A DNA stretch of 64,000 bases from Sitta carolinensis (lineage: Eukaryota; Chordata; Aves; Passeriformes; Sittidae). The stretch lies in NCBI GenBank assembly GCA_032173965.1, contig CM063292.1, positions 5,160,001 to 5,224,000 of the forward strand, written 5' to 3'. The translations under genes and the position numbers were made by a program. Below, one piece after another: positions 12,032 to 26,300 of this stretch. Below the pieces are notes generated by a model, which saw only the letters and a program-made list of their open reading frames with translations, was not told the DNA's origin and did no database searches. The first letter of the stretch is position 1. Every line of letters starts with the position of its first letter.

Positions 12032-15000
12032 ATTCAAGACAGCTGAACCTTTGCTTCTCTTTCTGTGATATCTGAGATGCTTCATACAACATTCTTCCCT
12101 TTATTCCTATAGAGCTTTGAAAATGCAAAATGCCATTGAATGATATTTTTTTTTAAATTATTGATTATATTACAATAAACTTTCTTAGCCTGGACCTCTG
12201 TTTTCCTACTTTGCTGCTTGCAGTCATGGCCTTTGAACAGTCCTTTGTAAACCTTTTGCCAGCTGGTAACTCACGCTGACTGCCCATCTTCCCCAAGTGG
12301 TCCAGTGCATCGTTGTTTTGCACAGTATCTTTTAAAACAAGGCAGGGAAAGGATTGTCAGGATTTCTTCCTGAACCAGCTGGCTTAGGCTCAAGGTGATG
12401 TATCTTTCCTGCACTATTTTAATTGCTTTAGGGAGAAGCAATTTCACTGAAATCAGTGGTGCAGATGGTTGCAGGGCAACGAGAAGGGTGCTCAGGTCAA
12501 AGGCAGGCATACAATTTTGTAAAAGAAGAATATTCCTTACCACAGCACCACCCAAAACAAGCTGCAGAGCTGAGAGCTGCAGCTGTCTGAAACAGGACAC
12601 AAGCAAGTCAAATCCACCCAACCCCTCTTGTCACCTTTGGAGAATTTTGACTGTAATCAGTGATGCTCTTAAAAATAGTGTGTCCTGGTCAATGTAACTG
12701 TTGAAAACTCTTCAGAAATAAATTCTGAGGGCTTTCTTTATTATTTAAGGATAATTTGCAGAGTTGCAAAAATTGCTTGTGTTTGGACTGGCTGATTTTC
12801 TGCTCGGTTGCATCCTGAAGGAGAATTAACCTTTTTTTCTTTCAAATTGTCTGCGAAGCTCCAGGACTCATCCAATCCCCATGTGGCCTTTACTCCTCTG
12901 CTAGTTGCTGCATTTTTTTATAGAGGTCTGTTTCTAGTCCCAACTGTTTCCCCAACGGTGAGTGTTCTGAAATTCAGAGTTTCAAATCAGTGCTATGGTC
13001 TGAACAAATACATGATGTATCTCTGCTGTTATGCTTAATTAACTTGGGACATTCTAGGCTTTCTCTCCAAGCATCAGTCTTCCTTTCTCCCATGGATACT
13101 GTGAAGTCCTGCAGTGAACCTTGTTGTTATGACCTAATTTCTCTACAAACTGAGAGATTTAATTTGTTCAGGTGCCAGGCAAAAAGAACACAAACTTGGA
13201 ATTCTCCTGGCTATTCTAATTTAGCTGCCAGAGAATTGGGAAAAAAAATAAATAGGGGAATTATCTTGCTGTCTCTAGATTGTAACTTTAAAATTAAAAC
13301 ATAATTAAAAGGATGACATAAGTCTATTCAGAAAAACTGTTGCTTTTTCTGTGGGTCCACCCTAGAACTTGAGTCCTGCTGAGTTGAGATAGTGGAGCTG
13401 GGATTGACTGCTCTACCAGAGAAACCCTCTGGTTTTGAAAGTCCTGCTGCCACTGTTTATTTCTTAAATTAACTGAATATCTCTTGAAAATAAGATTAAT
13501 TCCTAACTGCATTTCCAGGAGATTTTAATATTTTATCAATCTGCCCTTTTTGAGTTCATTATTATTAAGACTTACCATCAGGTATTTTCTTCAGAGAAGC
13601 CAGTAAGATCCAACAAATCTCTCAGGAAGTTAACAGTAATCTGCTTTATGTACAGATCTACAATTATACATGCCTGTCATACATGTAATACTGCTGTCTA
13701 CAAAGCCTTGTGACATCAGGAAACCTGAGGAACTTCTCACTGAAATTGTGTTGGCAAGTACAATTAATATATGACAAAGTACACAGACTGATGGATGATT
13801 CATTCATTAGCAGTAAGGGAATTTCATATTTAACATCTTAATTATTCCTAGATGATCTGTGAACATCCTTAATGACTACAGTCCACTTGAGTCCATTTTG
13901 ACTTAATAGTTTAATACCACCTTTCTCACCAGTACATTCTCTTCTAAGGATTCTGTCATAAGAATGCCCTTGCCAGATCTGACAGAATACAAATGTAGGG
14001 ACAAAACAGAAATTCCTGCACATCTGCTCAAGTGACAAATAATTAGCAGTTCATTATCTGACCAGTGCTTTATCGCTTGCACAGTTTGTGAATCACTTTT
14101 ATTGTGTTCCATTGATACATTCAATCACATGGTGTACAAACTTAAGACCATAGATCTGCATAAATCTTGAAAGTGTATCTGGAAAAGACACATTTGATAC
14201 TTCTGTATGCTTTGTGTAAAGTAGATTAAATGATGACTGTATGTCTGAAAACACAAACAACTTCATAGAAAGCCAAGTGCAGTGAATGTGCATTAATTGA
14301 AATATTTAAAAGTATTTAACTGGCAGATGAGGAAAATACAATGAGGAAGAACAACTGCCTTGACTGAATCAGCTGTCGTTGCATGAGGGATTGTACATTT
14401 TGAAAAATATGTTCAGGAAAATCCAAGATGCTTTATTTCTAAAGCTCTCCATGAACTTTCTGTTTTAGTTTATTTTGAGGACCCCAAATGCCTGACAGTG
14501 ACATTATTTATTCCTTGGCAGGTTGCCTTACTGGCATGTTCCAGCTCAACCCAGGCACTGCTGTTCAATGAACAGCCATTCCTGACATTCTCAACATTCC
14601 CTTGATAAAATGTTCATCTATGAAAATAATCTCTTTCATGCTACTTTTTCCTCAACGTCCCCCAAGTTAATTGTTAGCTATTAAAGTCTTGCTGGTTCAC
14701 ATAAATGACAGCTTAAATGACTTGGTGTAACACTTTAATGGGGTTCAAATAACTTACAAATTTATTTCCCTGTATTTTGTGTGGACAATTCCATTCGTTT
14801 TCAGGAGGTCACCTCTGTTCAGATCTATCTGCTGAGTAAGGCTTTCTGCTGGGACTAGGAGAGCCTTGACTATTGTTACTTCCATTTTCCACTGAAAGAC
14901 CTAAATGAGAAGTTTACACGTGTTCAGCTTGCTTTTGCTAACAGAGAATAGGAACAAATTACCAGGGAATGAAATGGAGTATTTCAATTTCTGCTCCCTA

Positions 15001-16279
15001 GTGAAGATGTTGCCAGAATTGTATAATGCTGCAGTGCTTTCAAGGAAACCTGCCTAGAGCCCTCCCTGCAAGAGGAGCTGGCAGCAGCACAGCTGAGCCC
15101 GTGTTTGCAGAGCCTTTGTTGCTACACACATCATTATAAAGGGGCCAAACTTTGCCCTCTTATCTGCATTTACACCTCTCACAGGAACGGGGAAAGAAAC
15201 TCATTTGGGAGCAGTGTTTGACCCCTGGAGAACGACACACCTCTGCTTAAGGCCATTTTTCCACATAAAGACCACTTTTCAGAGAGATGATTGAACACGT
15301 GTTTAATTTTAATGATCTGGCTAAAGAGTCTTTTTGAGGGCTTTATCAAGCTACAGCAATCATCAGCTGCTTAATAAATATTGGATTAAAGTCTGTAATG
15401 GGAACAAACACATGTATCAGACAGACAAAAATGAAAGGACATTGCCAGATAGCAAGCTTTTCTCTTTGCAAGGCACTACTGTGTTCTTGGGGCTGAAGGA
15501 CATTTTTCAGTGATTCTGGAAACTGCAACAGCAATATTATTTTTGACAACAGGAAAGTGTAACAGGGACTGTAATTCTGCCAGTTTTCTGAACTTACACA
15601 GTGAAACCTCCACTGAATTGAATGCTGCTAGAAAAAAAGCATAGAAACAAAACCATCAGGCCCAAAGACACATTAATAATTGTTGGAATTCAACAGCAGT
15701 TTTGGGCATGTGCTGAAATGAAAAATCTGGGCTTTGAATTGGTAGGCGTTTGATGTGCTAGGATATTAGCAGAATAAATGAATGCATCATAATGCAGGTT
15801 GAATTTTTAAAATTATCACAATAGAAGCAGAGAAGATAACAAATAAATCTTATTTTTAAAAATGTTGTCTCATGCGAATATATTGCTTCAGTGCAAACAA
15901 CTCAAAACGGTTATTTTCCAGTGCCAATTAAAAATCCCTCCAGTGGCAAGGAAATTCTTCTGGCAGAGCTGTGACTGAAGTGCCACTTGTAGTGTCCTGT
16001 TGATTTACATATCCTTACAATTCTGGATAGTCCAGCTCAGCTGGGTTGCTGGGCTGAATTTCCGTCACACTGGGCCTCTGTGCCCTAGGTAGGGTTCCTC
16101 TCACCCTGCAGTGGTGCTGCATCTCCTGTGGTCCCCACTGCCCACTCTGGGGCTTGTCTGCCAGCCTTTGAGCTTTCAATGCTCAGGAACTCCCAGGAGC
16201 AGGACCAACTCCCCCAGACCTTCCAGGGAAATGCAGCTTTTCCAAACTGCTCAGCTGAGGCAGAGCAAACACTCAGATT
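12032..16279. other. Non-coding DNA, nothing recognised
   Basis: No credible exon, RNA gene or repeat copy is visible. The longest frames (116 codons minus at 12271-12621 and 100-104 codons plus at 12395-12697 and 12990-13304) overlap antisense or other-frame openings and carry no domain. AT-rich unique text occurs at about 13600-14350 and 15650-15900. Confidence 0.55.
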
Positions 16280-16294
16280 AAAAAAAAAAAAAAA
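16280..16294. repeat. Poly-A run (15 A)
   Basis: A plain run of 15 A residues. No poly-A signal lies at the expected distance upstream and no flanking target-site duplication is apparent, so there is no support for it being the tail of a retroposed copy. Confidence 0.9.
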
Positions 16295-16464
16295 TACCAC
16301 CAGGCTTTGATACTCCCCTTTGTGTAAGTTTTGAGTGATACATAACGTGGTCCTAATAGGAAATTGCTGACTCCATCTCCACTGAGACTTTCAGTGATTT
16401 ATCAGTTTCATAACCCCAGCCACAATTCATATGATGTACAGCAAAGCTCCCTGAGCTGTATTCA

Positions 16465-16570
16465 ACAGATTAATTTTTCCTTTCATCCTCACAGCCACCT
16501 CACATAGTTGGTGTTCTTGTTTCCCATACTTGGTAAAGAAACCCTTCCTGCAAAGAACTGAAGGCAATAT
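16465..16570 (-). repeat. MIR/CORE-SINE-like fragment, minus orientation
   Basis: From about 16480 the sequence reads CATCCTCACAGCCACCTCA, then a TAGTTGGTGTTCTTGTTTCCC-like block, then ...GGTAAAGAAAC. This parallels, in order, the reverse complement of the MIR 3' half: the TCCTCACA block, the GTAGGTATTATTATCCCC block, and the TTACAGATGAGGAAAC block. The match decays on both sides, as expected for an old truncated copy. The comparison is to the remembered consensus and not to a database search. Confidence 0.5.
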
Positions 16571-17359
16571 GAAGCTTTAAAGTAGTTGATAAAATTTATA
16601 TACAATCTACATAACCTGAGATGATTTGTAGAACAAGTATGACTGGATATTTTTTCAAGCATAGGGTCAGATCCAACTCTGCACTTTGACAGTGTCTGCC
16701 CATCCTCAGATGCGAAGCTCAGTATCCAGTCCATCATTACTGACATGAATGTCACTTGCATTCCTTGGTTTGTGTAATTGTGGTTGCTGTGGTTCGTAGG
16801 GACACATTTAGAAGTTTATATACACATGATCTACAACTTCAAAGGAGGTTTGTTTTTTCCTCAAATAAATATAAGAATTGTAAAGGGGATTATTTAATTA
16901 AAAATAGTTTGAATAGACATTAAAGAGAATTTTAAGCATTTTGCTTTTCTACTGCTCTTCTGATTATCGAGATACACAATATTTGGATATATGCATTAGG
17001 ATTTTCTCTAAGACAAACTGACACTACCACAGCTGGGAGCTCTAAATTAAAACATTTAAGTCATGACGTTCAGTTACACTTTATGTAGAATTACTTAGTG
17101 TTGTGTTTGATGTTAGATATCAACAGGTAATATTGGCTCAACAAGTAGAATCACATCACTGTCTCTGAAGATATTACCATAGGAGGACTAATCACATATG
17201 TTCTGACAAACAGGAAATATGCTTTAGCTGAAAAAAGATACAAAAATGTTTAGTTAAAATATTTTCTTATTTCCTGATCAATAATCTTTATTTATCTACT
17301 TCTCTCAAACTTTTAATTTTTTTAATAAAAACAAAACCAAAAGCAATGGCATTTGTATC

Positions 17360-17394
17360 AATATATATATATCTACAAATATATATATATATAT
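17360..17394. repeat. (AT)n tract, interrupted
   Basis: Two short AT dinucleotide runs are separated by CTACAA. Simple repeat with no further assignment. Confidence 0.9.
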
Positions 17395-20300
17395 CAAACA
17401 TTTAGAAAATGTAAGCACTTCTTATAGAACCTGAGATTACAGATAAAAAAATCTGTATAAAGCCTAACTATACCATATTTAAACTCTTTTAGTGAGTAGC
17501 AGATTTGCTTTTAAGAAGCTATAATGATATTCAAACCAGATGAAAAAAATGTCACAAGAGAAGCACCTGGAAGCCAGTGCTTGATACAATAAAAAACTTT
17601 TGACATCTGCAGCCACTTCTGCAGGTGCAGAGAACTTCTTTCAGTTCACTAACTAGTTTATTCAAAATGGAGAACCCCATTTAGACAGGAAAAAAGCAGA
17701 AAAGATTTGAATAGACTTCTACTATGAATAAATTCTAAGCATGCCAGATTTCGCCTACTAATTCTAAAAGCCTGGGGAAGTTTTGGAAACAATTCAGTTG
17801 GAAGCTATTTCACGTTATCTATTTTAAATGAAACATTTCGTGAAAGTATCCAGTGAATTTAGTAGGGGCATATCTACTTTGGAGAGTTAAGAAGCTGCAC
17901 TCCTGTATTGTCATTTTTATCCAAAAGCCACTTAATATAAATCACAGGTGGTTCATTTGCCACCTTCTAGTAAGTAAAATACAATTGTGCCTTTGAACAA
18001 CCGATCTCCCTTTAGCAAAAAGGCTTCACATTTTACACCACTTATATTCAGGTCAGTGTGCTTTAATCGTTGCTAGTCAAAAAGTCACCTCTAAAAATAA
18101 GTGAAGGGCAAATGCAAAATGAGAACCAAGTGCATCTGTTTAAATGAATGAGAAAAAAACATGATTTAAAAAATGCATTAGGTTTATACTCCAAAATAGA
18201 AATTAAAATAAAAATTTAACTTTCATTTCTGCTGATGATTAATGTTAACATTTGAGGACCATGCCAGACTTCTGTCACACACACTGGTTTCATGATAGCT
18301 AATTCCAGAGAGGGGAGGTACCACACACCTGCTGCAGCACCTCTGCTCTGGGATCAAGGCTTTGGGAGGTGAGGAGATCCCCAAAGCTTCCCTCCTGTCT
18401 GTCTGCCTTCCGTGCATACCATTGGTATCCCAATTTGCTGGTGCAGACTGGGTTCTCAGCCCAAACCAGTCACTTCCACTTTGCCTGATTCACCTTTTAC
18501 TGGGCACTGGCTACAGCTTCACCATGGTTCATCCCCCCTTGTTGTCTGTTCTAGAGACACAACTAAAAAATTTACACTTATTTGTATGTAACAGGAATGA
18601 GGAACAGGTTGTTTTAAGGCAAGTAATTCCAGTTACCATGCAGTGAATAAAGCTGCACATCTGTGACCCAGATCCCACCCCAGATGAGAAAGTCATGAGA
18701 ACACATCAAGTAAAAGTAATGATAATTAAAAAAAAAGGGTTTTTGCATCTGTTTGGAGCTAAAATGCATTTGCACAATTCACTACTTGAGATGTATATTT
18801 GTCTAGTTTTCCTTTGTAAGAACCCATGGAAACCAAAGCATTATTCACATCTAGGCTTGTTTGGTTGTCTCCTAGCTTGAATACTCTAAACTCTGTATTG
18901 TTAAAATCCAGACGTGGTAATATATGGTCATATTTTCATATACTTATTTCCAAAATGCAGTTTCTGTGATAGTTGTATTTCTGAAGAATAAAAATAACTC
19001 TAAACAACATTCAATTCTACTGTCATTCTAACAGAAATATTGACTGGTGTAACCATAATTTTGTGTTTCTTTGATCTGATCCTAAGACGGGTTAGATAAT
19101 TCTGAGAATCAATACTTTTTGCTGTGCTCCTTGCTTTCATGGGGAGCTGATGAAGAACATCTGAATACTAAACTGTTGTAGACTTATCACGAATTGTATT
19201 TATTGAAATGCCTGCAAACAAATAATTTTCTAATAATCATTCAGTTAAGTTGAATATTCTTCATATACTGCAGATGCTAAGTGGGAAATCAAGGCTATGT
19301 TTTGCAGCAGAAAGGAGTTGGGTTGGTTTCAGGCATGTATATGTTTTAAAGTATCATTTATATGAATCAGTGGCAATTAAACATTGAAAGCCTTAATGAA
19401 ACTTCTGAAAGATCCTAATCACTGTTTCAGGCTATTAAATCCTATGAAATTCCATTCTGCAGTACTTAAGCAGTTCAGGTGCTTCACCACTTGAAACATG
19501 GTGAGTTTGTAGCTTGGCTGCAAGAATCTAACCCACACTTTCACTGTAGCATTTGGCACATGCAGGGGTAAAAATTACACATTCCCAGGGAAATACCAAG
19601 AGCAATCAAAGGGCAGACATGGTGTGTTTGCACTTGGCAAGTAAAACCACCCTTGGAACAATCCCTTCCCATCAGTGGGCAAATATTGACAATTGGTGGT
19701 ACACAGTGTATTGATCCCAGCTATTAAAATATGACCACATAAGTCAAGATTAATCCTTGATGATTTAATGAATCATTGTTTTTCGATGATTTGTCAAATC
19801 GTGTTTTTTATATTAATAGGCTACTGGGTGAAACTGAAACCAGGCTTCACAGTAATCCTACAAGTGTAAAACTGTTTAGCATTAATAAGCTTGTTTCACT
19901 TATAAAAAATTTATTTGACCTAGTAACAAAGACAATAGATTACAAGCTGGCAAGGCAATTTTCTCTTTGCGTATATTTGTATTGTGTCCTCCAGATGGAC
20001 AGGACAGGAATACAAAAATTGAATAATACAACTTAAGTTGAAGAGTCTGATTATGAAAAGAGAACCAACATGGAAAAATAGAGAATGCCAGGTAAAGAAT
20101 TAGAGGCAAAGGAGTAAAAGAAGTAAAAGCCACCTGAGATATTAGACTTATATATTAGACAAATGACTTTCTTTATTATTTGAATCGTGTAAAATCTGTG
20201 TCATCACTTGAAAAATAATTCTGCATTGTATAGCGTAGGGAAGTGCACAGAATGACCCCCTAGATCCTTTGTGTCTAATGTTTATTACACAGAGATTGAA

Positions 20301-22679
20301 ACTGATGTTTTGTGGAAACAAAGAGGTGTTCCCAAGCACTGCATTAGCATAAGAATACCTATATAATCACAGCATCAAACAGTGAGTCACTTAAAAGCAG
20401 CGATGAATTAGTGTCAAGTTTATGTGACCTTGTGTCTAAATGATTGCTTCAACAAATATAGCACTTTCAATGAAAATGGTAAATGTTAAATGATCCTCCA
20501 AGGTCTAATAATTACATGAAAATGAGTTGACACTAGTGACATCCTTAGATTAAAGCTGAGTTATGCTTACTTTAGGACAAATTCTCTTTTGCGTTTGCCA
20601 CCCAAATTAGGGAAAGGCAAATAAATCCTTCATTAGAAATGCCGTGTTGTGATCCTTCTCAACTGTGAGAGATAGCAGCAGTTTATGAGATTTTCTGAAT
20701 AAACAAGTTACCCTGAGCAGAGTGTTTCAATGAACAAATCCACTTTGAGCATTAAATCAAATAACAGGCAATGTTTGTATCAGGAATCTTTCATTTGCTT
20801 GCTCACCTGCACAGTATTACACCTACACTATTACAAAAAATCTTAGTAGAAGACAGCTGTTTATGTTAGTGAAGAAGAGAGGGTTTCATCTATTCAGGGA
20901 ACCTAACCAGTGTAAGAAACCTTACTTCTGCACCACTGGTTTGACTATTTTTAGTGATGAAAATTGTACACTTGTTTGAAAGGTTTCACACAGAAATTAA
21001 ATTAAATTTTCTACAGAAAGCTGAAGTAATTAGCTTGGCCAGCGCAACTTATGTATATTTTGAGATCTAACAAAAAATTTTGGCTACACAGTTCGAGGTT
21101 TTGTTTGTGGAATTGGGCTCCTTGGTACCTTGAATGAAACTTCACATCTACAGACCCTCATGTATCCACCTCTAGCATCTCGTGTGGAAACATTTCTAAA
21201 CGATCTACTAAACAAAAAATTCCTGCCCTAGTCATGTCCATTGGCTTCACTTGGGCCACATGTTCTACAGTTTTGAGGATGAGGAATTTTAGACAGGACA
21301 TGGGGGCACCTGATACCTTGCTGTGAACAGTCTAATGTGCAAAAAAGTGGAATGTATTTCCTACTTTGTGAATGAAAATTGAGACAGAAAAAATCCAAAG
21401 CAGCCTTTGTAAGGAGCACATTATTGTCTTATCTCTGCACAGCTGTACCTGAGCTTTGCCTCAGTAAAATAGCATGATCCCAGGTAAAGACGGACTGCAG
21501 CTCTACACCTGATGGGAAGGCACATATGACCAATATTGTGCCAAGAAGGAAACAGTTCCAAGTCACAGAACATAAGAAAATAGGGTTATTTTTTTGTTAG
21601 ATTACAGTGGTGGTTTATAGCCTTGAGAAATGTATCAGTCTGCAAACTCCAAAAAGATAATTTGTATTATCTAAGTGCTGGATTTTGTTCACTTCTCATC
21701 TGCAGCTTATTCCAAGTGTTCATTGGATCAAGACACATTCTATTTACTGCAGCAGAATACAGACATGGCTGAAACTGTGCTCATTCTGAAACCATACTGC
21801 ATTTCACCTTACTGAACAGCCATATCTTGACATGAGCAAGTGCAGGCACAAAGCAGCTTTTCAGTTTCCATTTGCCAGGCTACATGCTTCCCCCTTGACC
21901 TGCATCATCTATTCTGTGAACAAAGGCACATTTTACTTAAAATGCCCAGGCATAGAAATGAAATTGTCCACAATTTCTAAAGACTAAATAACATTTAGGT
22001 TTCCTTCTTGGTGTTGTTGCCTCCCATTGCTAAACTGCTGCTGGTGCAATAGATTTTTTTGGGATTGTGAAAGTGAAGGAGGTCAGCTAAATTATGGGCA
22101 AGGTGAATTGCACAGAGCTGTCTCCTTTGTAAATGAAAGATTAGAAGAGATTAACCTGTGAAACCTGGCTTCTGAAAACTGATTCTGTGACCAGTTTCAC
22201 GTTTGGCTGACGATCAGTGGGATCAAAACCAAAGCTGGCCTGATGGGAGCAACACACCGTGACACAATTTAAATAAGTTGTCAATATTTAGCAGTACCAA
22301 GGAATGGCTCCCACACTACAAGATCAACATTGTTTAGTAGATATTATTATCTGGTGTTTTTGTTCTATCATAACTTTTCAGAGGAAGAGGTGGGGAGTGA
22401 ATTGCTAGTGATTGTTTTTGTGTATATGAAGAATTTTGGACAAAGAGTGCCTGTAAAAGCAATGGCTCAGTGCCACACATTTTCCCTCTCTATAATGAGA
22501 TGTTCAAGATCTGGTTCTGAGGTAAACAGTTTAGCTAAACAAGGGGGATAGGTAACAATATGGAACTCCTTAAATGAAATGAAGATTATGATACTTGTAC
22601 TTGTTTCTTCAGTGAAAACTTACATCAAGGCTCTGCTTTCCGTGTTCCTGCTTTCCATTAACTTGAATGAAAACTACAT
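17395..22679. other. AT-rich non-coding DNA, nothing recognised
   Basis: No exon, RNA gene or repeat family is recognised. Open frames do not exceed 94 codons and carry no domains. The part from about 20330 to 20780 is unique, AT-rich and rich in ATTA/TAAT and ATGA motifs, and might be conserved regulatory DNA; this is a guess from composition. Confidence 0.55.
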
Positions 22680-23360
22680 CACATGGGGAGCTCCAAGGAA
22701 CTGCCACAACCCAAACGTTTGTGTCTTCAGATGAGACAGGTGTTGAAATTCACAGCACCTTCAGGGATGGTCGTGGGTGCATGTGTTAGGAGATCACACC
22801 GTGCAGCTCTGTGCTCAGGAGTTACTGTGCTCATTGCTGCTGCCAAGGGGGATACTCAGAGAGAGCAGAGGATGTTTTACCCCTGGTGCCCATAACAACA
22901 GGTGTGACAACCCTGCTTGGGGTTTTCTGAGGACAGGGGACACAAGAGGTGCCCTGTGAGGATGCCCCATGGCCCTGTGAAGAGGCTTCAGGTTTTCTAT
23001 GCTTGAGAGCAGCCCCAGAGCTCTGCCTTCTGCCCCCCAGGACCCATCCCCTGTCCCATTGCTGGGGAGTAGGTGGACCCATCTCCACTGCCGTGTCCTG
23101 CCTGCTGCTGCTCTGTCCTTGCTGTGGAGCAGCACGAGTGACACCCTGGGACCCACAACTCATGGCCAGGAGCAGCCAGGACAGACCCTGAGGGCTTGGG
23201 GGGCCAGAGAGCCCAGAGACTGGGGCAGACCCAGGTGGAACTGGGCTGGGCTGGGCTGGGCTGAGCTGGGCTATTAATTAGTGCCCTTGAGGGCTCCAAG
23301 GCTCTTGGTGTGGTCTTGGCTGTGGGGAGTCTGAGCCTGAGCTCTGCTGAGGGACTCTGA
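22680..23360. other. Locally GC-rich, CpG-poor block
   Basis: This roughly 680 bp block is visibly richer in G and C than its surroundings, dominated by CCTG, CAGC, TGGG and GGAC text, but contains few CpGs, so it is not a promoter-type CpG island. Long frames overlap on both strands (for example 113, 110 and 100 codons minus and 92 and 80 codons plus), which reflects the scarcity of AT-rich stop codons. It ends in the GGGCT array at 23241-23272. It may be an old unrecognised repeat or a degenerate minisatellite. Confidence 0.6.
23241..23272. repeat. (CTGGG)n pentamer array
   Basis: Six CTGGG units, one changed to CTGAG, followed by CT. G-rich on the plus strand with short GGG runs spaced by CT, so the plus strand could form a G-quadruplex. 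Confidence 0.9.
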
Positions 23361-26300
23361 GGTGAGATAAAACCAACCCAAGCTGCCTTAGCTGTCCTAG
23401 CAGAGGGGGTTTCCAGTTAGTTCGTGTAAAGCTCAGGCTGATGCTGACTAAATCTTGAAGATGCCAGTTGAGATCCTGTTGTTAGAAATAAGCTATTGTC
23501 TTTTCCTTGCATGCAAGCATTTCCTGGTCTGCTGTCTGTTTACAGGTGTTGTGTGGGTGTGCAGAGCCTGGCTCTCAGCCTTGCAGTGTTGATGTACTGT
23601 GGTCATTGTGTGTGTGTAGACACGTAAATCATCTTCAGAGGAAATCTAGACTTTTTGTGTTGGTGTAGATCACTTTTACAATGCTGTGGTGTAAATAATT
23701 TACCCACGCATTTCTGTTCCCTTTTACCAAAACAGTAAAGGAACAAATTTTGTATGCAAGGCATGTGAAGAACTCTTTCTCCATTCTCAGTAAATAGCAC
23801 TGATGTGATTCAAAAGACCATTATTTGCCTTCTTAAGAGAAGGTGATTAGTTTTATCGAAGCATATGAAGCTTCTTGCGTTTTTGTTCTTGATGTGACTT
23901 TTAATTGCTCTGCTCTTGAGCTGCCAATTTTGGAAAGCCAACGGCACCTTATTTATTTATTTAAGGTAGGAATCTTAAGAGTAAGTTAACAAGTTAGTTG
24001 TGTATCTGCATCTCTTTCAAGACACAACTGTATTTGAAACTACAACTGTGTATCAGCACATAATTTAATGCAGTTGCTGGCCCTACATTGGACAGAAAAT
24101 AACTTCAGTGTGTGGGATTGCCTTATCTATTGCAACAATATTATTTCAGGCATTTATTAAGTTTCAGACTGGCAGGGGCCAGCATAAATCACTTGTTGAA
24201 GCTGCTGTGTTCAGATAACTGAGCAGCAGAATTGAAAATCAGGTTTATGAGAAAAGGGAGAAATTATTAGAACAGTATTGTTATTTCAAAAGCCACTATT
24301 TTAGAAGTTAATCCAGCATCCCATGCCATGCTATGGAAGGCAATCAAGAAGCTATGCCTAGAGCTGGCACTGGCACGTGTGAGTTGTTGCACATGTGACC
24401 AGTTTAGCCAGTCCATTGCTTCACCTGTGCAGCTCAGTTACTGTGAAAAGTCTGGCGGTCTGAATTTTTGGAAATGAGGAAACTTAGATAGTTTTTATTT
24501 TTTTTTTTAACAATTGGAAGCACTGGTGTGTGATTATTCAATCTACCTGGAACATATGCTGGGCAATTTTGTTTTAATACAGCTTGTAAATGCTTGTAAA
24601 TGAAAAGTTATAGATTATACAATATAAACCTGGTCCTACTGTTGGTGTTAGTGACTTGCTATTACAGTCCAATTAAAGTCAGCACATACTCTAAGGGATA
24701 GTGGTGATCCTATCCTCACTAATTGGACTGGCAATGCCAGGGATTTAGAAAAATGAAAAGAACCAGTTTTTCTACTTACTTAGCTGCCCTGTTGCTATTT
24801 CTTAATTCTCAAGGCTTCTTTCAAGACCAATACTTCCCCTCATAGATGCAAGATACTTACATGTCTTTTGAAAAGCAATAAAAATATCAGCTCAGCTTTG
24901 CAGAAAGTACTGAACTGGAGCCAAAATGACAGCTAGCATGATGCAGGATTATTCTTGGAAGCATTATTTATGCTCAGCATGAAAGACTGAAACACACAGA
25001 CTTTTACAGACATGCAGATAGGCTTTGTATCAGAGCTAGACACTTAATAAATTAAAATACTTTCTTGGTTACTTCAAAATGAACCGAGGATTCAGATTCC
25101 AAACAACATAATTACTTGTTCAATATAGAGTAGTGAAGCCAGTATTAGGAACAAAGTGATAATACTTGAGAAAGAGAAATCCATCTTAGTCTAGGACTGG
25201 AATCTTGCAATGCTTATCTGTGCAATTAAGTTTAAATATTTGCTGGAGAAGTAAAAAGTGAGAAGCTTAAACTTAAGGTGCCTGCATTTGACTGTTGTTT
25301 AAAGTAATTTCTGCATTTACAGTTAAGACTGGGGAAAAACCAATCAACTGAAAGATGGAAAATACTCAAAACTATTAGCTTTTTTTCTTTTTTATTCCTC
25401 CCTCAAGCTATAATAGAAGATGTGATTCTCTACATGGAAACCAGGAAGAGGATTTCGTTGGTAAGTACATGAAACTTGTTTTTGTTCCTTGCTGCTTGAA
25501 CCTGTGTAACAAGGAAGAGGCAGGAAGGGAGAGAAGCACACTGAGGGACACACTGAGGGACTTGAGCTGCACTGAAATCCTTATTTGTTGCCAGCCATTA
25601 TGAAATGGCATGGATCAATTCAGTTCAGGAAGAACTTTGCTTTTTATAAGGAATAATCTTGATTACAGCTAACCGTAAAGGTCTGCCAGCTATTACATGA
25701 GCTCCTGTGCCAGTGCTGCAGGGTATCTCCAGAAGTTTTCAGTTTTGTTGGCCTGTAAAGTGGAATGAACTCATCCATGACCAACTGTAATGCTGCTGAT
25801 GACCAGACAGCTGGACTTTCAATTTTTTCCCTCTGTGCTTTTATTTCTATCCTAACAGTCTCCAAGGAAATTGGGTAGAGGCAGATAATGTGGCATAGTA
25901 GCTGAAAGCTAAGAATCTGTTCTTAACCCACAGTCTTTATAAATATCTAATATAAATGATTATTTGGTATTACATGATTATTTTGACACAATACTGACAG
26001 TACAAATTGTATTCAGGTGTACAAAAGTTTGAATTTTTAATGCAGAGCTGTCACTGTAAATCAAGCTGCTGGTCAGTCACATTTCCAGCAAAGAATTTTG
26101 CCCACAAACTCTGTGGAGTAGTCACACTGAAAATATTCTCAATTCCCAGTCTGTCAGCATCTGAGACACTAACTCAGAGTTTTATAGAAACAACAGGGAT
26201 TGAACTTTGCTATTCCAGAAGGCTACAGGAGCAAAAGTGGTCTTTTGTTTATGTAGGAAAATTAAGTTATTGTGCCAAGCTGAAAGCAGTCCAAGTGATG

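Noticed and set aside
11846..12075. Three overlapping frames encoding Tyr-Leu-Ser-Ile repeats
   Set aside because: They are the three readings of the TATC microsatellite and not genes.
16160..16294. Text ending in CAGAGCAAACACTCAGATTA plus poly-A, superficially like the end of a primate Alu
   Set aside because: The upstream 120 bp does not match an Alu, there is no flanking duplication, and the repeat content otherwise indicates a bird.
23241..23272. GGGCT/GAGCT units resembling immunoglobulin switch repeats
   Set aside because: Only six units over 32 bp, with no immunoglobulin exon nearby; real switch regions are kilobases long.
22815..23299. Several overlapping frames of 80-113 codons on both strands
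   Set aside because: High GC lowers stop-codon frequency; the frames overlap in different registers and carry no domains.
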